Positions 48,977-59,390 of a DNA stretch of 60,606 nucleotides are shown in pieces. The notes below the pieces were generated by a model. The model was not told where the DNA came from, made no database searches, and saw only the letters and a program-made list of their open reading frames with translations. The position numbers and the translations under genes were made by a program. This DNA comes from an uncultured Candidatus Actinomarina sp. (lineage in GTDB: Bacteria; Actinomycetota; Acidimicrobiia; Actinomarinales; Actinomarinaceae). The stretch is from NCBI GenBank assembly GCA_902593475.1, contig CACJIM010000007.1:1-60606 (forward strand). Direction: 5' to 3'. Numbering within the stretch: the first letter of the stretch is position 1; every line of letters starts with the position of its first letter.

Positions 48977-49960
48977 ATGGAAAGCAATGAAATCAAAAAA
49001 ATTATTCCTTTCGATGATATTTGGGATAACTTAAATGTATTAGAAGAAAGACTATTAGAAATTTCTAGCTCTTCAAATGATTACCTTACATCAATTTCTC
49101 AATATCTTATAAATGCCGGAGGAAAAAGATTTCGACCAATCGTTACCTCGCTTGCTGGAAAGTTTGGGAATGAAATTGAAAATATTGGCAAAATTATAGA
49201 CGCTGGTGTTTGTGTAGAACTAATTCACATTGGGAGTTTATATCATGACGATGTAATGGACAATGCTACAACAAGAAGAGGTGTTGAAAGTTCAAACTCA
49301 AAATGGAACTCTACCCTTTCAATACTTGCAGGAGATTATTTACTTGCGAGATCTTCTGAGCTTGCAGCTGAAAGTTTAGGATTAGAATCTGTCAAACTGT
49401 TGGCATCAACTTATGCAGAATTAGTTGAAGGTCAAACTAAAGAGTTAAATTTAGCTTTTGACCTTGATCAAAATATTGATGATTACTTAACAGTTATTGA
49501 AGGAAAAACTGCGAGCCTTATTAGAACAAGTGCAAGGCTTGGTTCTCTTGCTAGTTCAGCTGATAGTGAGATTGTTGATGCCTTGAGCAATTGGGGTTGG
49601 AACTGTGGAATAATTTTTCAAATATCTGATGATATATTAGATTTAACTTCTGACTCGCAAACGTTGGGAAAGCCTGCAGGTAATGATATTTTAGAAGGAA
49701 CTTACACATTACCGGTCTTAATTGCATTGAATAAAGACAAAGGTAAGTATCAGGAACTCTTGACTGAAATAAAAGAAGAGAAAATTGATGTTAAAAATGT
49801 GCTTGATGAATTTACTACAAAGGAAATAATTGACGACTCAAAAGAAATAATCAACGGCTACTTAAATGAGAGCGTAGAGGCGATATTTACTCTCAAAGAT
49901 CATGAACTATTTCCAGTTCTAGAAAACATTAACAATTATCTTATTAATCGAACAAATTAA
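48977..49960 (+). CDS. Polyprenyl (heptaprenyl-type) diphosphate synthase
   Basis: GGKRFRPIV, LIHIGSLYHDDVMDNATTRRG (first Asp-rich motif), QISDDILDLTSD (second). Confidence 0.93.
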   Translation: MESNEIKKIIPFDDIWDNLNVLEERLLEISSSSNDYLTSISQYLINAGGKRFRPIVTSLAGKFGNEIENIGKIIDAGVCVELIHIGSLYHDDVMDNATTRRGVESSNSKWNSTLSILAGDYLLARSSELAAESLGLESVKLLASTYAELVEGQTKELNLAFDLDQNIDDYLTVIEGKTASLIRTSARLGSLASSADSEIVDALSNWGWNCGIIFQISDDILDLTSDSQTLGKPAGNDILEGTYTLPVLIALNKDKGKYQELLTEIKEEKIDVKNVLDEFTTKEIIDDSKEIINGYLNESVEAIFTLKDHELFPVLENINNYLINRTN

Positions 49961-51438
49961 TTTTCAGGTTTTAAATGTGGAAAGGCAATAACCTCTCTAA
50001 TTGATTCATTGTTTGTAAGCATCATTACAAATCTATCTACTCCAAAACCAAGTCCACCAGTTGGAGGTAGCCCATACTCCAAAGCTTCAATGTAATCGCT
50101 GTCTTCTACATGTGCCTCTTCATCTCCCTCAGCTTTTTTTTGTGCTTGTTCCTTTAACCTTGCCTCTTGATCAACTGGATCAATGAGTTCGGAAAAACCA
50201 TTGGCTAATTCACTACCAAAAGCAAATAATTCAAACCTTTCAGTCACTCCGTTCTTTTCTTTACTTTCCCTAGCAAATGGTGAGGCTTCTTTGGGGTAAT
50301 CAGTTACAAATGTAGGATTTACAATATTGTCTTCAATGTATTTTTCAAACAAATCGTAAACTAACATTCCTGTAGTTTTAGATTCATTCTCAATCTTATG
50401 TTTTGTTAAAAACTCTTCTTTGATTTTTTTTAAATCTGAATTGTGTTTGATTTCAACATCAAAATATTCACTTACCAAATCAAACATACTTATTCTTTTC
50501 CAAGGAAAACTAAAATCTGCTTCTTTTTCAGTAAATTCTATCTTTAAATCATGATTTAATTGACTTAATATGTACTCGCACATATTTTCAACCATATCCA
50601 TTACACCATTTACATCTGTGTAAGCCTCGTAACTTTCCATCATCGTGAACTCAGGTGAGTGTGTTTGGTCAATGCCTTCATTTCTAAAAACTTTTCCAAC
50701 TTCAAAAACTTTTTCATAACCACCAATAATCAATCTTTTTAAATATAGCTCAGGAGCAATTCGAAGAAACATGTCAATACTCATTGCATTATGGTGTGTC
50801 ACAAAAGGTTTGGCAATGGCACCTCCTGCTTTTGGCTGGAGTGTGGGGGTCTCAACTTCAATAAAACCATCACTAACCATAAACTCTCTTATTAATTTGA
50901 GAACTTTAAATCTCGTATCTATAGTTTTCTTTGCATCATCATTTACGATTAAATCAAGATACCTTTGTCTAAATCTAGTTTCTTTATCTTTCAATCCATG
51001 CCACTTTTCAGGAAGTGTTCTTAAAGATTTGCTCAAAACTATTAAATTGGAAATTTTTAATGAAAGCTCTCCCTTTTTTGTTTTCATTATGCTTCCAGAA
51101 GTACCTACTATGTCTCCTACATCCATTAATTCAATGTGTTCTTCTAATTTCTCATCTAAATCGTCTTTAGAAGCAAGTAATTGTATTTTGCCAGTTGAGT
51201 CTTTTACATCTATAAATGTTAATTTTCCAAAAGACCTAATACTTAGCACTCGACCTCTCACAGCAACACTAATATCTGTTTGTTCTCCATTGTCTAGGCT
51301 TTGATGGTTGGCATGAATATCGCTTATAAAACTTGCATTTTTATAGTATGTTGGAAAAGACTCTGTTCCTTTTAATTTTTCAACCTTCTCACGTCTAAGG
51401 TCATATATTTCTTTTTCAGATTTTGATAATTCGGTCAC
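49957..51438 (-). CDS. lysS: Lysyl-tRNA synthetase, class II
   Basis: VRGRVLSIRSFGKLTFIDVKD, FRQRYLDLIVN, GLGFGVDRFVMMLT; GTG start. Confidence 0.95.
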   Translation of the reverse strand: MTELSKSEKEIYDLRREKVEKLKGTESFPTYYKNASFISDIHANHQSLDNGEQTDISVAVRGRVLSIRSFGKLTFIDVKDSTGKIQLLASKDDLDEKLEEHIELMDVGDIVGTSGSIMKTKKGELSLKISNLIVLSKSLRTLPEKWHGLKDKETRFRQRYLDLIVNDDAKKTIDTRFKVLKLIREFMVSDGFIEVETPTLQPKAGGAIAKPFVTHHNAMSIDMFLRIAPELYLKRLIIGGYEKVFEVGKVFRNEGIDQTHSPEFTMMESYEAYTDVNGVMDMVENMCEYILSQLNHDLKIEFTEKEADFSFPWKRISMFDLVSEYFDVEIKHNSDLKKIKEEFLTKHKIENESKTTGMLVYDLFEKYIEDNIVNPTFVTDYPKEASPFARESKEKNGVTERFELFAFGSELANGFSELIDPVDQEARLKEQAQKKAEGDEEAHVEDSDYIEALEYGLPPTGGLGFGVDRFVMMLTNNESIREVIAFPHLKPEN

Positions 51439-51447
51439 ATTTATATC

Positions 51448-52215
51448 CTAATTATTTAAGTTAAATATTTCTTCTAACCCAACTAATGTTAAATTTTCTT
51501 CATACTGTGCATTTAAATTAAGTGCAGGCTGAATAATTGGACTTAAACCTCCAGTTAGAATAATTTTTGGTTTTGTTCCCAATTCTTGTAAAAGTTTCTC
51601 AATCATAGAATCTATCATAGATGCGTGCCCAAAGATTAACCCGCTCTGAATAGCTTCATAAGTATTTTTACCTACAACTTTTTTTGGAAGGTCTAATTCA
51701 ACAGATTTCAAAGAAGCGGTCTTCGATGTTAAAGCGTCCAAGCTAATTTTTATACCCGGTGCAATAGCTCCGCCTAGATACTCTTTTTTATTGTTTACAA
51801 TATCAAAAGTAGTTGCTGTCCCTAAATCAACAATTACAACATCTGACTCGGCAATTTTATAACCAGCAACTGAATTTGCTATTCTGTCAGGTCCTAATTC
51901 TTTTGGATTATCAATATTTACTTTTAAACCTGTTTTAATACCAGGCCCCACAACGATAGGTGGGAAATCTAAATATTTCTCAATTGCTTGAACCATATTG
52001 TTAGTTACTTGAGGAACAACTGAGCAGACTATAGAACCTGCTAATTCATTTCTTTTGTCATCTATTAGGTTAAAAGTGGAGTTAAAAAGTGCCAACAATT
52101 CATCTGGAGTGTTTGCATCTCTAGTAGTAAACCTGTAAGAATCCCAGCCATCCTTGTTTCCTATTCCTACTGTTGTTTCAGTATTTCCAATATCAATTGC
52201 TATTATTTTTTTCAT
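51448..52215 (-). CDS. coaX: Type III pantothenate kinase
   Basis: IAIDIGNTETTVGI, GPDRIANSVAGY, VIVDLGTATTFDIV, LGGAIAPGI. Confidence 0.94.
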   Translation of the reverse strand: MKKIIAIDIGNTETTVGIGNKDGWDSYRFTTRDANTPDELLALFNSTFNLIDDKRNELAGSIVCSVVPQVTNNMVQAIEKYLDFPPIVVGPGIKTGLKVNIDNPKELGPDRIANSVAGYKIAESDVVIVDLGTATTFDIVNNKKEYLGGAIAPGIKISLDALTSKTASLKSVELDLPKKVVGKNTYEAIQSGLIFGHASMIDSMIEKLLQELGTKPKIILTGGLSPIIQPALNLNAQYEENLTLVGLEEIFNLNN

Positions 52216-53030
52216 ATTTCTATATCAATGTTGTCTATCAGCCTTACATTTTCAACATAAGCTGCAGTTAATAACTTTAATTTCTTTGAGTATTTATTTG
52301 GATAATTAAAATTTTCTTCATCCACTATTTCAAGATAGTCCAAATCTATTTCATTTTGATTAAGTGAATTAATACCTAGTTCAACAGATTCTTCAAAACT
52401 TTTACCTAAATTTATTTCTTTAGACACTTTTTGTAAAGATTTAAAAATATTTGCTGCAATTAATTTAGCATCATGTGATAAATGCTTATTTCGGCTACTC
52501 AAAGCAAGGCCATTTATATCTCGAAATATTTCGCCTTCTATTATTTCAATATTTAAATCAAGCCGACTAACCATGTCCTTAATTAAAAATAATTGTTGCG
52601 CATCTTTTTTCCCGAACACAGCATGGCTAGGCTTTATTAAATCAAACAGTCTATTTACAACAGTTAAAACTCCCTCGAAATGGCCAGGCCTTGAAGCTCC
52701 CTCAAGAATAGATCCAACTTTACTAGGAACAATAGAAGGGACTCCTTCACTAGGGTAAATGTAGCTATCCTGAGGGAGAAAAATAAAATCAACACCCCTA
52801 CTTTTCAAAAATTGAATATCTTGTTCATGCTCGATAGGATAATTTTTGAAATCGTCATCATTATTGAATTGTCTTCTATTAAGAAATATGGATACCAAAG
52901 TTTTTAAATTTGTTTCTTTTCCAATATCTACAAGTGACAGGTGGCCTTCATGTATTGCTCCCATTGTGGGAATAAAACATATGTTTTCAGACAGGATGTC
53001 ATCGTTAATTGTATTTATCACTTTTGTCAT
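52212..53030 (-). CDS. panC: Pantothenate synthetase
   Basis: FIPTMGAIHEGHLSLV, FGKKDAQQLFLIKDMV, GLALSSRNKHLS. Confidence 0.94.
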   Translation of the reverse strand: MTKVINTINDDILSENICFIPTMGAIHEGHLSLVDIGKETNLKTLVSIFLNRRQFNNDDDFKNYPIEHEQDIQFLKSRGVDFIFLPQDSYIYPSEGVPSIVPSKVGSILEGASRPGHFEGVLTVVNRLFDLIKPSHAVFGKKDAQQLFLIKDMVSRLDLNIEIIEGEIFRDINGLALSSRNKHLSHDAKLIAANIFKSLQKVSKEINLGKSFEESVELGINSLNQNEIDLDYLEIVDEENFNYPNKYSKKLKLLTAAYVENVRLIDNIDIEI

Positions 53031-53057
53031 TATCGTGCCCTAAAATGGTGCCCGTAC

Positions 53058-53531
53058 TTAAGTTTTAATTTTACCAATATTAGTTATTTTTTGATCAAAA
53101 ATTTTAAAACTAGATTTATCTAAAGGCTTATTTAAAACCTCATATAAAGGTTCGACAACAAAAAGTCTATTTTGCCAATCATAATGAGGGATAATCAAAT
53201 CTTCTTCCTCAATTTCTTCACCTTTAAAAAATATAATATCTATATCTATCAACCTTGGTCCGTATCTAAAATTTTTCTTTCGCCCCATTTGAGTTTCTAT
53301 TTCCTTAATTTTTATTAGTAAATTTCTAGCTGTTCCTTGGTATTCAATTTCAATAACAATGTTGAAAAAATCATCTTGTTCTTTGTAAAGTAGTGGTTCT
53401 GTTTTGTAGACTGATGAGATTTTAATAATCTTGGCAAAATTAGAAATTAGCCTTACTCCATCAATTAAATTACTTTCTTTATCACCAATATTTGAGCCCA
53501 ATGAGAGAAATATACTATTTGAATTCTTCAC
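53058..53531 (-). CDS. folK: HPPK, 6-hydroxymethyl-7,8-dihydropterin pyrophosphokinase
   Basis: FLSLGSNIGDKESNL, YGPRLIDIDIIFF, IIPHYDWQNRLFVVEPL. Confidence 0.93.
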   Translation of the reverse strand: MKNSNSIFLSLGSNIGDKESNLIDGVRLISNFAKIIKISSVYKTEPLLYKEQDDFFNIVIEIEYQGTARNLLIKIKEIETQMGRKKNFRYGPRLIDIDIIFFKGEEIEEEDLIIPHYDWQNRLFVVEPLYEVLNKPLDKSSFKIFDQKITNIGKIKT

Positions 53532-53883
53532 GATAAGAAACCGAAATGCCCTCTGTTCTATCTTTTAAAATTGTATCTGGTTTATGAACTGTGACCTTGA
53601 TTTCTCGAAACATAGATTCATTTTTTGCGTATTTCAATACAATTTGTTCAGAAATTTGTTTTGCCAGAGTTTCAATTAAATCATAGCTTTCTGTGTTTAC
53701 GAATTTTATAACTAAATTAACAATTTCCTCATAATTAAGTGTTTTGTTAATATCGTCTACAGAAAAATCAGAAATATTGATATGAACATCTACCAAAAAT
53801 TCTTGATCGTTTTGTTTTTCGTGATCATAAATTCCATGTTTTCCAAAGCACTTTATTTTAGAAATATTTATGTCGAATGACAT
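53515..53883 (-). CDS. folB: Dihydroneopterin aldolase
   Basis: IKCFGKHGIYDHEKQNDQEFLVDVHINI; YDLIETLAKQI. Confidence 0.9.
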   Translation of the reverse strand: MSFDINISKIKCFGKHGIYDHEKQNDQEFLVDVHINISDFSVDDINKTLNYEEIVNLVIKFVNTESYDLIETLAKQISEQIVLKYAKNESMFREIKVTVHKPDTILKDRTEGISVSYREEFK

Positions 53884-53886
53884 TAT

Positions 53887-54357
53887 TTATATAGTGGGAA
53901 TAAGAGCTATAGCTTTTGGTGAAAGTGGTTTTTCTAATATTTTTTCAAGTATGGTTCTTGCCAAAATAGGATCGTCCAAAAGTTTGGAGTAAATTAAATA
54001 ACCAGCAAGAATTCCCGGAACTTGTTCATCTAATAATTCTCGATGTATTAGAAGCTTTCGATCCTTGTCTGATAATGCTTCTTTGATTGCATCAAAAATA
54101 ACATTTAGAGACTCTTTTGGAATATCATCACTTAACGGATAGTGATAAGTTCTAAAACCTACTTCTTGATAGTTTTTAAGATTAAAGTCTGAATCAAGTA
54201 GAGAGAAGATAGCATTAATGCCCTGTCCTTTTAGCCACTGAATTTCTTCTTCCCTCCTTATTTTACGAGGAGTAAGGCCACCGCCACCAATACATTCGGA
54301 AACAGCTAGTTTTCCTTCAATAATCCAATGAAAATCATTGGGTTTTAAACCAGCCAT
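53887..54357 (-). CDS. Dual-specificity-phosphatase-like protein with degenerate active site
   Basis: FHWIIEGKLAVSECIGGGG...EEIQWLKGQGINAIFSLLDSD...YHYPLSDDIP layout; signature loop reads LIHRELLDEQVPG instead of HCxxxxxR. Confidence 0.6.
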   Translation of the reverse strand: MAGLKPNDFHWIIEGKLAVSECIGGGGLTPRKIRREEEIQWLKGQGINAIFSLLDSDFNLKNYQEVGFRTYHYPLSDDIPKESLNVIFDAIKEALSDKDRKLLIHRELLDEQVPGILAGYLIYSKLLDDPILARTILEKILEKPLSPKAIALIPTI

Positions 54358-54394
54358 TGTAACCTCCGTAAATTATATTAGCTTAAATGTAAAA

Positions 54395-55138
54395 CTAAGA
54401 AGCTATGTGTAGCCTAACCAAAGAAACGCCAGAGTTTATACAGTGGTCATAAAGTTCTTCATCTGTCATCTCTAAATTTTGAGCAAATTTTTTCTTCGAA
54501 TAACCCACAACTAATGGAAATCCAAAGGAAAAATAATCTAGATTTTCAAATAATTTTTGAGAGTCCTCCATTGATTTACCAAAGCCTAATCCTGGATCAA
54601 TAGAAATTCTGTTTTTATCAACTCCATGAGAAATTAAATTTTCTATTTTTTCTTCTAAATGATCTCTTACTTCTTTTACAACATCTTTGTAATTCATCTT
54701 TTCTTGAATATCAGATGAATTTGGGTGCCTATGTACAAGAATAATCTTTGGAGCTTTTTCAATAATTAATTGAATCATTTTTAAATCATTGAAACCACTT
54801 ACATCGTTAACAATTTCAAAATTATTTTCTAAAGCATGTCTGGCAATCTCATAATTCATCGTATCTACAGATAATTTAAACTTTCCAAAATAATTAGAAA
54901 TAAAAAAATTAAGTCTTTTTAATTCTTGTTCATAACTAACTTCTTTAAAGCCGGGTTTAGTTGAAACTCCACCAACATCAAGAATTTTTATTTTCTTTTC
55001 TTCTGCTGTTTTTAATAGAAAACCCAATCTCTCTTTGTTTTCAAAAACACCGTCACCAGTAAATGAATCCGTTGTTGAATTAATAATTCCAATTACTTTT
55101 TGGTTAACTGAATTTAAAAGATTATTCCAATCCGTCAA
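54395..55138 (-). CDS. folP: Dihydropteroate synthase
   Basis: VIGIINSTTDSFTGDG, LDVGGVSTKPG, ISIDPGLGFGKS, FPLVVGYSKK. Confidence 0.92.
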   Translation of the reverse strand: MTDWNNLLNSVNQKVIGIINSTTDSFTGDGVFENKERLGFLLKTAEEKKIKILDVGGVSTKPGFKEVSYEQELKRLNFFISNYFGKFKLSVDTMNYEIARHALENNFEIVNDVSGFNDLKMIQLIIEKAPKIILVHRHPNSSDIQEKMNYKDVVKEVRDHLEEKIENLISHGVDKNRISIDPGLGFGKSMEDSQKLFENLDYFSFGFPLVVGYSKKKFAQNLEMTDEELYDHCINSGVSLVRLHIAS

Positions 55139-55140
55139 TT

Positions 55141-55701
55141 TTAAGAAAAGTTTAAAAGTGCTTCGTTTCTTAAAGAAAAGTCTAATTCATATACACCCGT
55201 TGAGTATGTAGTTATGACCTCTTCTGATGAATTTTGTGAATTCAATAAATCAGAGCAAAGATGTTTTGCAGACATTTTAACAAACACTCCATCGGCATCT
55301 AAAGTTTCGTGTATGAACGAGGCAATTTTTTCAGTTAACTTTTCCTGTAATGTTAAGTCGTTTGAAAAATGCCCTACAAGATCACTAAATTTTGAAATTC
55401 CCAATATCTTTTTCTTTGGGAAAACAGCAATACTTGCTGAGCCATGAAAAGGCATCATATGATGTTCACATAAGCTAATGTATGAAATTCCATTTATATA
55501 AATGGGTTGATTGTGTGTAACTTCTTTTAGTGATTCAAAAATAAGTGTTTCATCACCTTTATTAGATAATTTTTTTTGAACTTGGTCTAAAAACTTAATT
55601 GATAAATTTTTTATTTCTTCATCACTCTTATCAGTTATTTCTTTCAATAAGAAAAATAAAGATTCCTGTGCCTGGATTAGGTTAGTTTGAACTTCGCTCA
55701 T
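55141..55701 (-). CDS. folE: GTP cyclohydrolase I
   Basis: ISYISLCEHHMMPFHGSASIAVFPKKKILGISKF; MSAKHLCSDL. Confidence 0.93.
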   Translation of the reverse strand: MSEVQTNLIQAQESLFFLLKEITDKSDEEIKNLSIKFLDQVQKKLSNKGDETLIFESLKEVTHNQPIYINGISYISLCEHHMMPFHGSASIAVFPKKKILGISKFSDLVGHFSNDLTLQEKLTEKIASFIHETLDADGVFVKMSAKHLCSDLLNSQNSSEEVITTYSTGVYELDFSLRNEALLNFS

Positions 55702-57566
55702 CAGGCAAGCCTTAAGCTTTTACCAGTACCCTGAATTTTTACTTTTTTAATAGCTTTAAATACTTCGGCTACTTCATCTTTATTAATAGTCTCTTTCTCC
55801 ATTAATAAATTAACCATTGCATCCATTTGTTTTTTAAACTTCTTTAATATTTTTCCAGCAATTATGTGAGCGTCATTCAATAAATTTCTTACCTCGTCAT
55901 CTATAGATGAAGCGACTTCGTCAGAATAGTCTTGTTGTCTTCCATAGTCTCGACCAAGGAATACTTCATTTGAACCTTTGCCATAAAGCATTGGTCCAAG
56001 CTTTTCACTCATACCAAATTCCATCACCATTCTTCTTGCAATATCTGTTGCTTTTTCAATATCGTTTGATGCCCCTGTAGTTGGGTCTGCAAATATTAAC
56101 TCCTCTGCAACTCTGCCTCCCATAAGCATTGCGAGTCTATCTTTTAATTCAGCCTTAGATGAAAGATACTTTTCACTATCGGGCAATGCCTGAGTATAGC
56201 CAAGCGCTCTTCCCCTAGGGATAATGGTAACTTTGTGAATTGGGTCTGCATTTGGAAGTGCCCAGCCTACTAAAGCATGGCCAGTTTCATGATAAGCAAT
56301 AATTAACTTTTCCTCTTCTGTCATTACTTGACTTTTCTTTTCAGGACCAGCCATAACTCTATCGATTGAGTTCTCGATATCGGCAATACCTATCGTTTTT
56401 TTATTTTTTCTTGCAGCAAGTAGTGCTGCTTCGTTTAATAAATTGGCAAGATCAGCACCGGTAAATCCTGGTGTTTGTTTAGCCAAAGTTTCAAAGTTAA
56501 CATTTTTTGCTAATGGTTTATCTTTAGCGTGAACTTTTAGAATCTGAGTTCTTCCTGCTAAATCGGGCCTGCCAACGATTACCTGTCGATCAAATCTTCC
56601 CGGCCTTAATAGAGCAGGATCGAGAACGTCTGGCCTGTTTGTTGCTGCCATAAGTATTACACCTTGGTTAGCTTCAAAACCATCCATTTCAACAAGTAAT
56701 TGATTTAGAGTTTGTTCTCTCTCGTCGTGTCCACCACCAAGACCAGCACCCCTCATTCTTCCAACTGCATCAATTTCATCAATAAATATGATTGCTGGAG
56801 ATGATTCTTTGGCTTTTTTAAATAAATCTCTTACCCTGCTGGCTCCAACCCCTACAAACATCTCAACAAAGTCAGATCCTGAAATGCTAAAAAATGGAAC
56901 ACCAGCTTCCCCAGCAACTGCTTTTGCAAGAAGGGTTTTCCCTGTTCCTGGAGGTCCTACAAGTAAAACTCCTTTAGGAATTTTTGCACCAAGTTTGTTA
57001 AATTTTTCTGGAGATTTCAAAAACTCTTTTATCTCTTCTAGCTCTTCTTTAGCTTCTTCAACACCTGCTACATCCTGAAACGTAACTTTTGGTGCTTCTT
57101 CGTCGAGCTCTTTTGCTTTTGATTTACCAAATTGCATGATCTGATTTCCATTTGATCTAACTTGAGAAAACATATAGAACATAAATGCTGCAAGAAATAG
57201 CCAAGGTAAAAATGCAAATACATAATCTTGAAACCCTGCAGGCTCTGTATCAGTATTTAAGACTATATCTTGATCAACTAAGAGTTGAAATACTTCTCCT
57301 TCAAAACCCTCTGGATATTCTGTTTGATATACGGTTTCATCATTTGCTATTTTAAATTCGACCATATTTGATTGTTCTTTTATTGTGGCTTCTATTACAG
57401 AGCCGGCGATAATTTCATTTTTAAACGCAGTAAAAGATTTGCTTTCAGGTGCGTTAACCGTAGAGTTGTACTGCTGGACGCCAAGAAAGATAAGTAGTCC
57501 TAAAGCAAAGTACATAAAAAATGACTTATTGTTATTTTTTTTATTCATTTCTTTTTTCTTATCCAT
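55701..57566 (-). CDS. ftsH: ATP-dependent zinc metalloprotease FtsH
   Basis: [28 protein letters not shown] region, [12 protein letters not shown]. Confidence 0.97.
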   Translation of the reverse strand: MDKKKEMNKKNNNKSFFMYFALGLLIFLGVQQYNSTVNAPESKSFTAFKNEIIAGSVIEATIKEQSNMVEFKIANDETVYQTEYPEGFEGEVFQLLVDQDIVLNTDTEPAGFQDYVFAFLPWLFLAAFMFYMFSQVRSNGNQIMQFGKSKAKELDEEAPKVTFQDVAGVEEAKEELEEIKEFLKSPEKFNKLGAKIPKGVLLVGPPGTGKTLLAKAVAGEAGVPFFSISGSDFVEMFVGVGASRVRDLFKKAKESSPAIIFIDEIDAVGRMRGAGLGGGHDEREQTLNQLLVEMDGFEANQGVILMAATNRPDVLDPALLRPGRFDRQVIVGRPDLAGRTQILKVHAKDKPLAKNVNFETLAKQTPGFTGADLANLLNEAALLAARKNKKTIGIADIENSIDRVMAGPEKKSQVMTEEEKLIIAYHETGHALVGWALPNADPIHKVTIIPRGRALGYTQALPDSEKYLSSKAELKDRLAMLMGGRVAEELIFADPTTGASNDIEKATDIARRMVMEFGMSEKLGPMLYGKGSNEVFLGRDYGRQQDYSDEVASSIDDEVRNLLNDAHIIAGKILKKFKKQMDAMVNLLMEKETINKDEVAEVFKAIKKVKIQGTGKSLRLA

Positions 57567-57610
57567 CTTATTTAATTTAATACTCTTGGGTTTAAAAGCA
57601 ATACTGACAT

Positions 57611-58123
57611 TTAAGAGAGAAGGGCTAAATAAGGCAATTCTCTATATTTTCCGTTGTAGTCTAGACCATAACCAACTACAAATTCAGGGCCAATTTCAAA
57701 TCCACTGTAATCGATTTCAATTGGGTCTTTTGAAACTCCTTTTTTAACAAACATGCTAAAAATTTCAATACTTTTTGGATTTCTAGATTCAAGTAATTTT
57801 TTTAAGCTTGAGAGGGTTAATCCTGTGTCATAGATGTCTTCGACTATCAAAATATTTTTATTTGAAATGTCATACTCCAAATCTTTAATAATTTTAATTT
57901 GTCCAGATGATTCAGATCCGTAATAAGATTTAATACTCATAAAGTCAAAGGTAACATCAATCTGAAGTTGCTTAGCAAGGTCGCTTACAACTATAAAAGC
58001 TCCTTTCAGAATGCCAATAACTACAAGTTCTTCGTCTTTATACTTACTATTTATTGTTTCTGCAATTTCCGAAATTTTATTTTCTATTTCTTCTTTTGAT
58101 ATTAAAGTTTTAGAAATTTTCAA
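57611..58123 (-). CDS. hpt: Hypoxanthine phosphoribosyltransferase
   Basis: [59 protein letters not shown] at 58123 preferred start. Confidence 0.93.
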   Translation of the reverse strand: MKISKTLISKEEIENKISEIAETINSKYKDEELVVIGILKGAFIVVSDLAKQLQIDVTFDFMSIKSYYGSESSGQIKIIKDLEYDISNKNILIVEDIYDTGLTLSSLKKLLESRNPKSIEIFSMFVKKGVSKDPIEIDYSGFEIGPEFVVGYGLDYNGKYRELPYLALLS

Positions 58124-59375
58124 TACTAACCTTTTCTGTAGAAGCACTTATTATAAATTTATCTTTCTGTGTTTCCAACCAGTTTCCCTCACTAGATTTT
58201 CTTATTCCTGGTATCCATAGAATAGTATCTTTCAGTTTAAGAACTGGCCAGACCTCTCTAAGTGACTTATTTACCCCATATGAACGAAATATTTCAGCAG
58301 CTTTTTGGTTATGACTACCTGTTTTAAACAAATCTCCATCAGAAATTTCACTAAAGTAAATTTCATTTTCTAGGTATTTTGGCAATGATATAGACCAATT
58401 ATTTAAAGAGTCGATAGAATCGTATTTTTCGAAATTAAAATAACCTTTTGGTTCTAGCAAATCTGCACTACCTGTCCATTTCTCTTTATTGACAAAGATA
58501 AGAAGCCCGCTTTGACTTGAAACTTCCCAATTTTCAAAAAAACTTTTCCTAATATTTTTTTCAATGACAGAAAATATTTTTTTGATATCGGAATTCTGTA
58601 ATCCGCTTTGTCCAATATATTGAGATATTGTTGACAGCAAATAATAAGAGGCTGAGTTGTCCATATTAATCAGTGAAATTGGAACTTCTACATATCCTTT
58701 TGCACTTTTAATATACGAAATTAGGTTTTTATCATTTTTTGTAAGTTCATCTATTTCGTAAATTAAACCTTGTATTTTGCTATTTAAATCTCCTTTGAAA
58801 TTCTTTTCAATGCTCGGAATAATTTCATTCCTTAACCAGTTCCGTAAAATTGAATTGTCTTTGTTTGTAGAGTCTTCTAAAAAATTTATTTTTTTATCCT
58901 GAGCATATTTAATGATTGAAGACTTTTTAATATCAATTAGTGGTCTTAATATACCTTTTATCTCTTGCTTTATAGAAAGTAGACCTTTGAGTCTTGTCCC
59001 TCTGAACAGATTTATCATAAAAGTTTCTACTCTATCATCACTATGATGTCCAAGAAGAAGAATTTCATCTTTTTGCATGTTATTAAACAATGCTTCGTAC
59101 CTTGCATCTCTCATTTTTGTTTCTGACGAATCAGAATCTAACTGAGTATCTACATTCAAATGATCTATACCTAAATCTTTAGCAAAACTCTCAGCTGATT
59201 TTTGAAGTTTGTCTGAATCTTTTTGATTGTGGTTAACAAAAACACTCCTGACATTTGATGTATAAGAATGCACTATATGCAGCAGTACTGAGCTGTCAAC
59301 GCCCCCGCTTAATGCAACAACATAGTTTTGAGTTGGATTAAGTAGATTTGTAATTTTATTTTCAATTTCAGTCAT
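58110..59375 (-). CDS. tilS: tRNA(Ile)-lysidine synthetase
   Basis: YVVALSGGVDSSVLLHIVH; LLGHHSDDRVETFMINLFRGTRLKGL; FLEDSTNKDNSILRNWLR. Confidence 0.93.
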   Translation of the reverse strand: MTEIENKITNLLNPTQNYVVALSGGVDSSVLLHIVHSYTSNVRSVFVNHNQKDSDKLQKSAESFAKDLGIDHLNVDTQLDSDSSETKMRDARYEALFNNMQKDEILLLGHHSDDRVETFMINLFRGTRLKGLLSIKQEIKGILRPLIDIKKSSIIKYAQDKKINFLEDSTNKDNSILRNWLRNEIIPSIEKNFKGDLNSKIQGLIYEIDELTKNDKNLISYIKSAKGYVEVPISLINMDNSASYYLLSTISQYIGQSGLQNSDIKKIFSVIEKNIRKSFFENWEVSSQSGLLIFVNKEKWTGSADLLEPKGYFNFEKYDSIDSLNNWSISLPKYLENEIYFSEISDGDLFKTGSHNQKAAEIFRSYGVNKSLREVWPVLKLKDTILWIPGIRKSSEGNWLETQKDKFIISASTEKVSIENF

Positions 59376-59390
59376 TACAAGAAGACTAAT

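Noticed and set aside
50771-51304. 177-aa plus-strand ORF inside lysS
   Set aside because: Antisense to a confidently identified gene; sequence looks like codon-composition shadow.
57385-57747. 120-aa plus-strand ORF spanning ftsH start and hpt end
   Set aside because: Overlaps two clear genes; no family signature.
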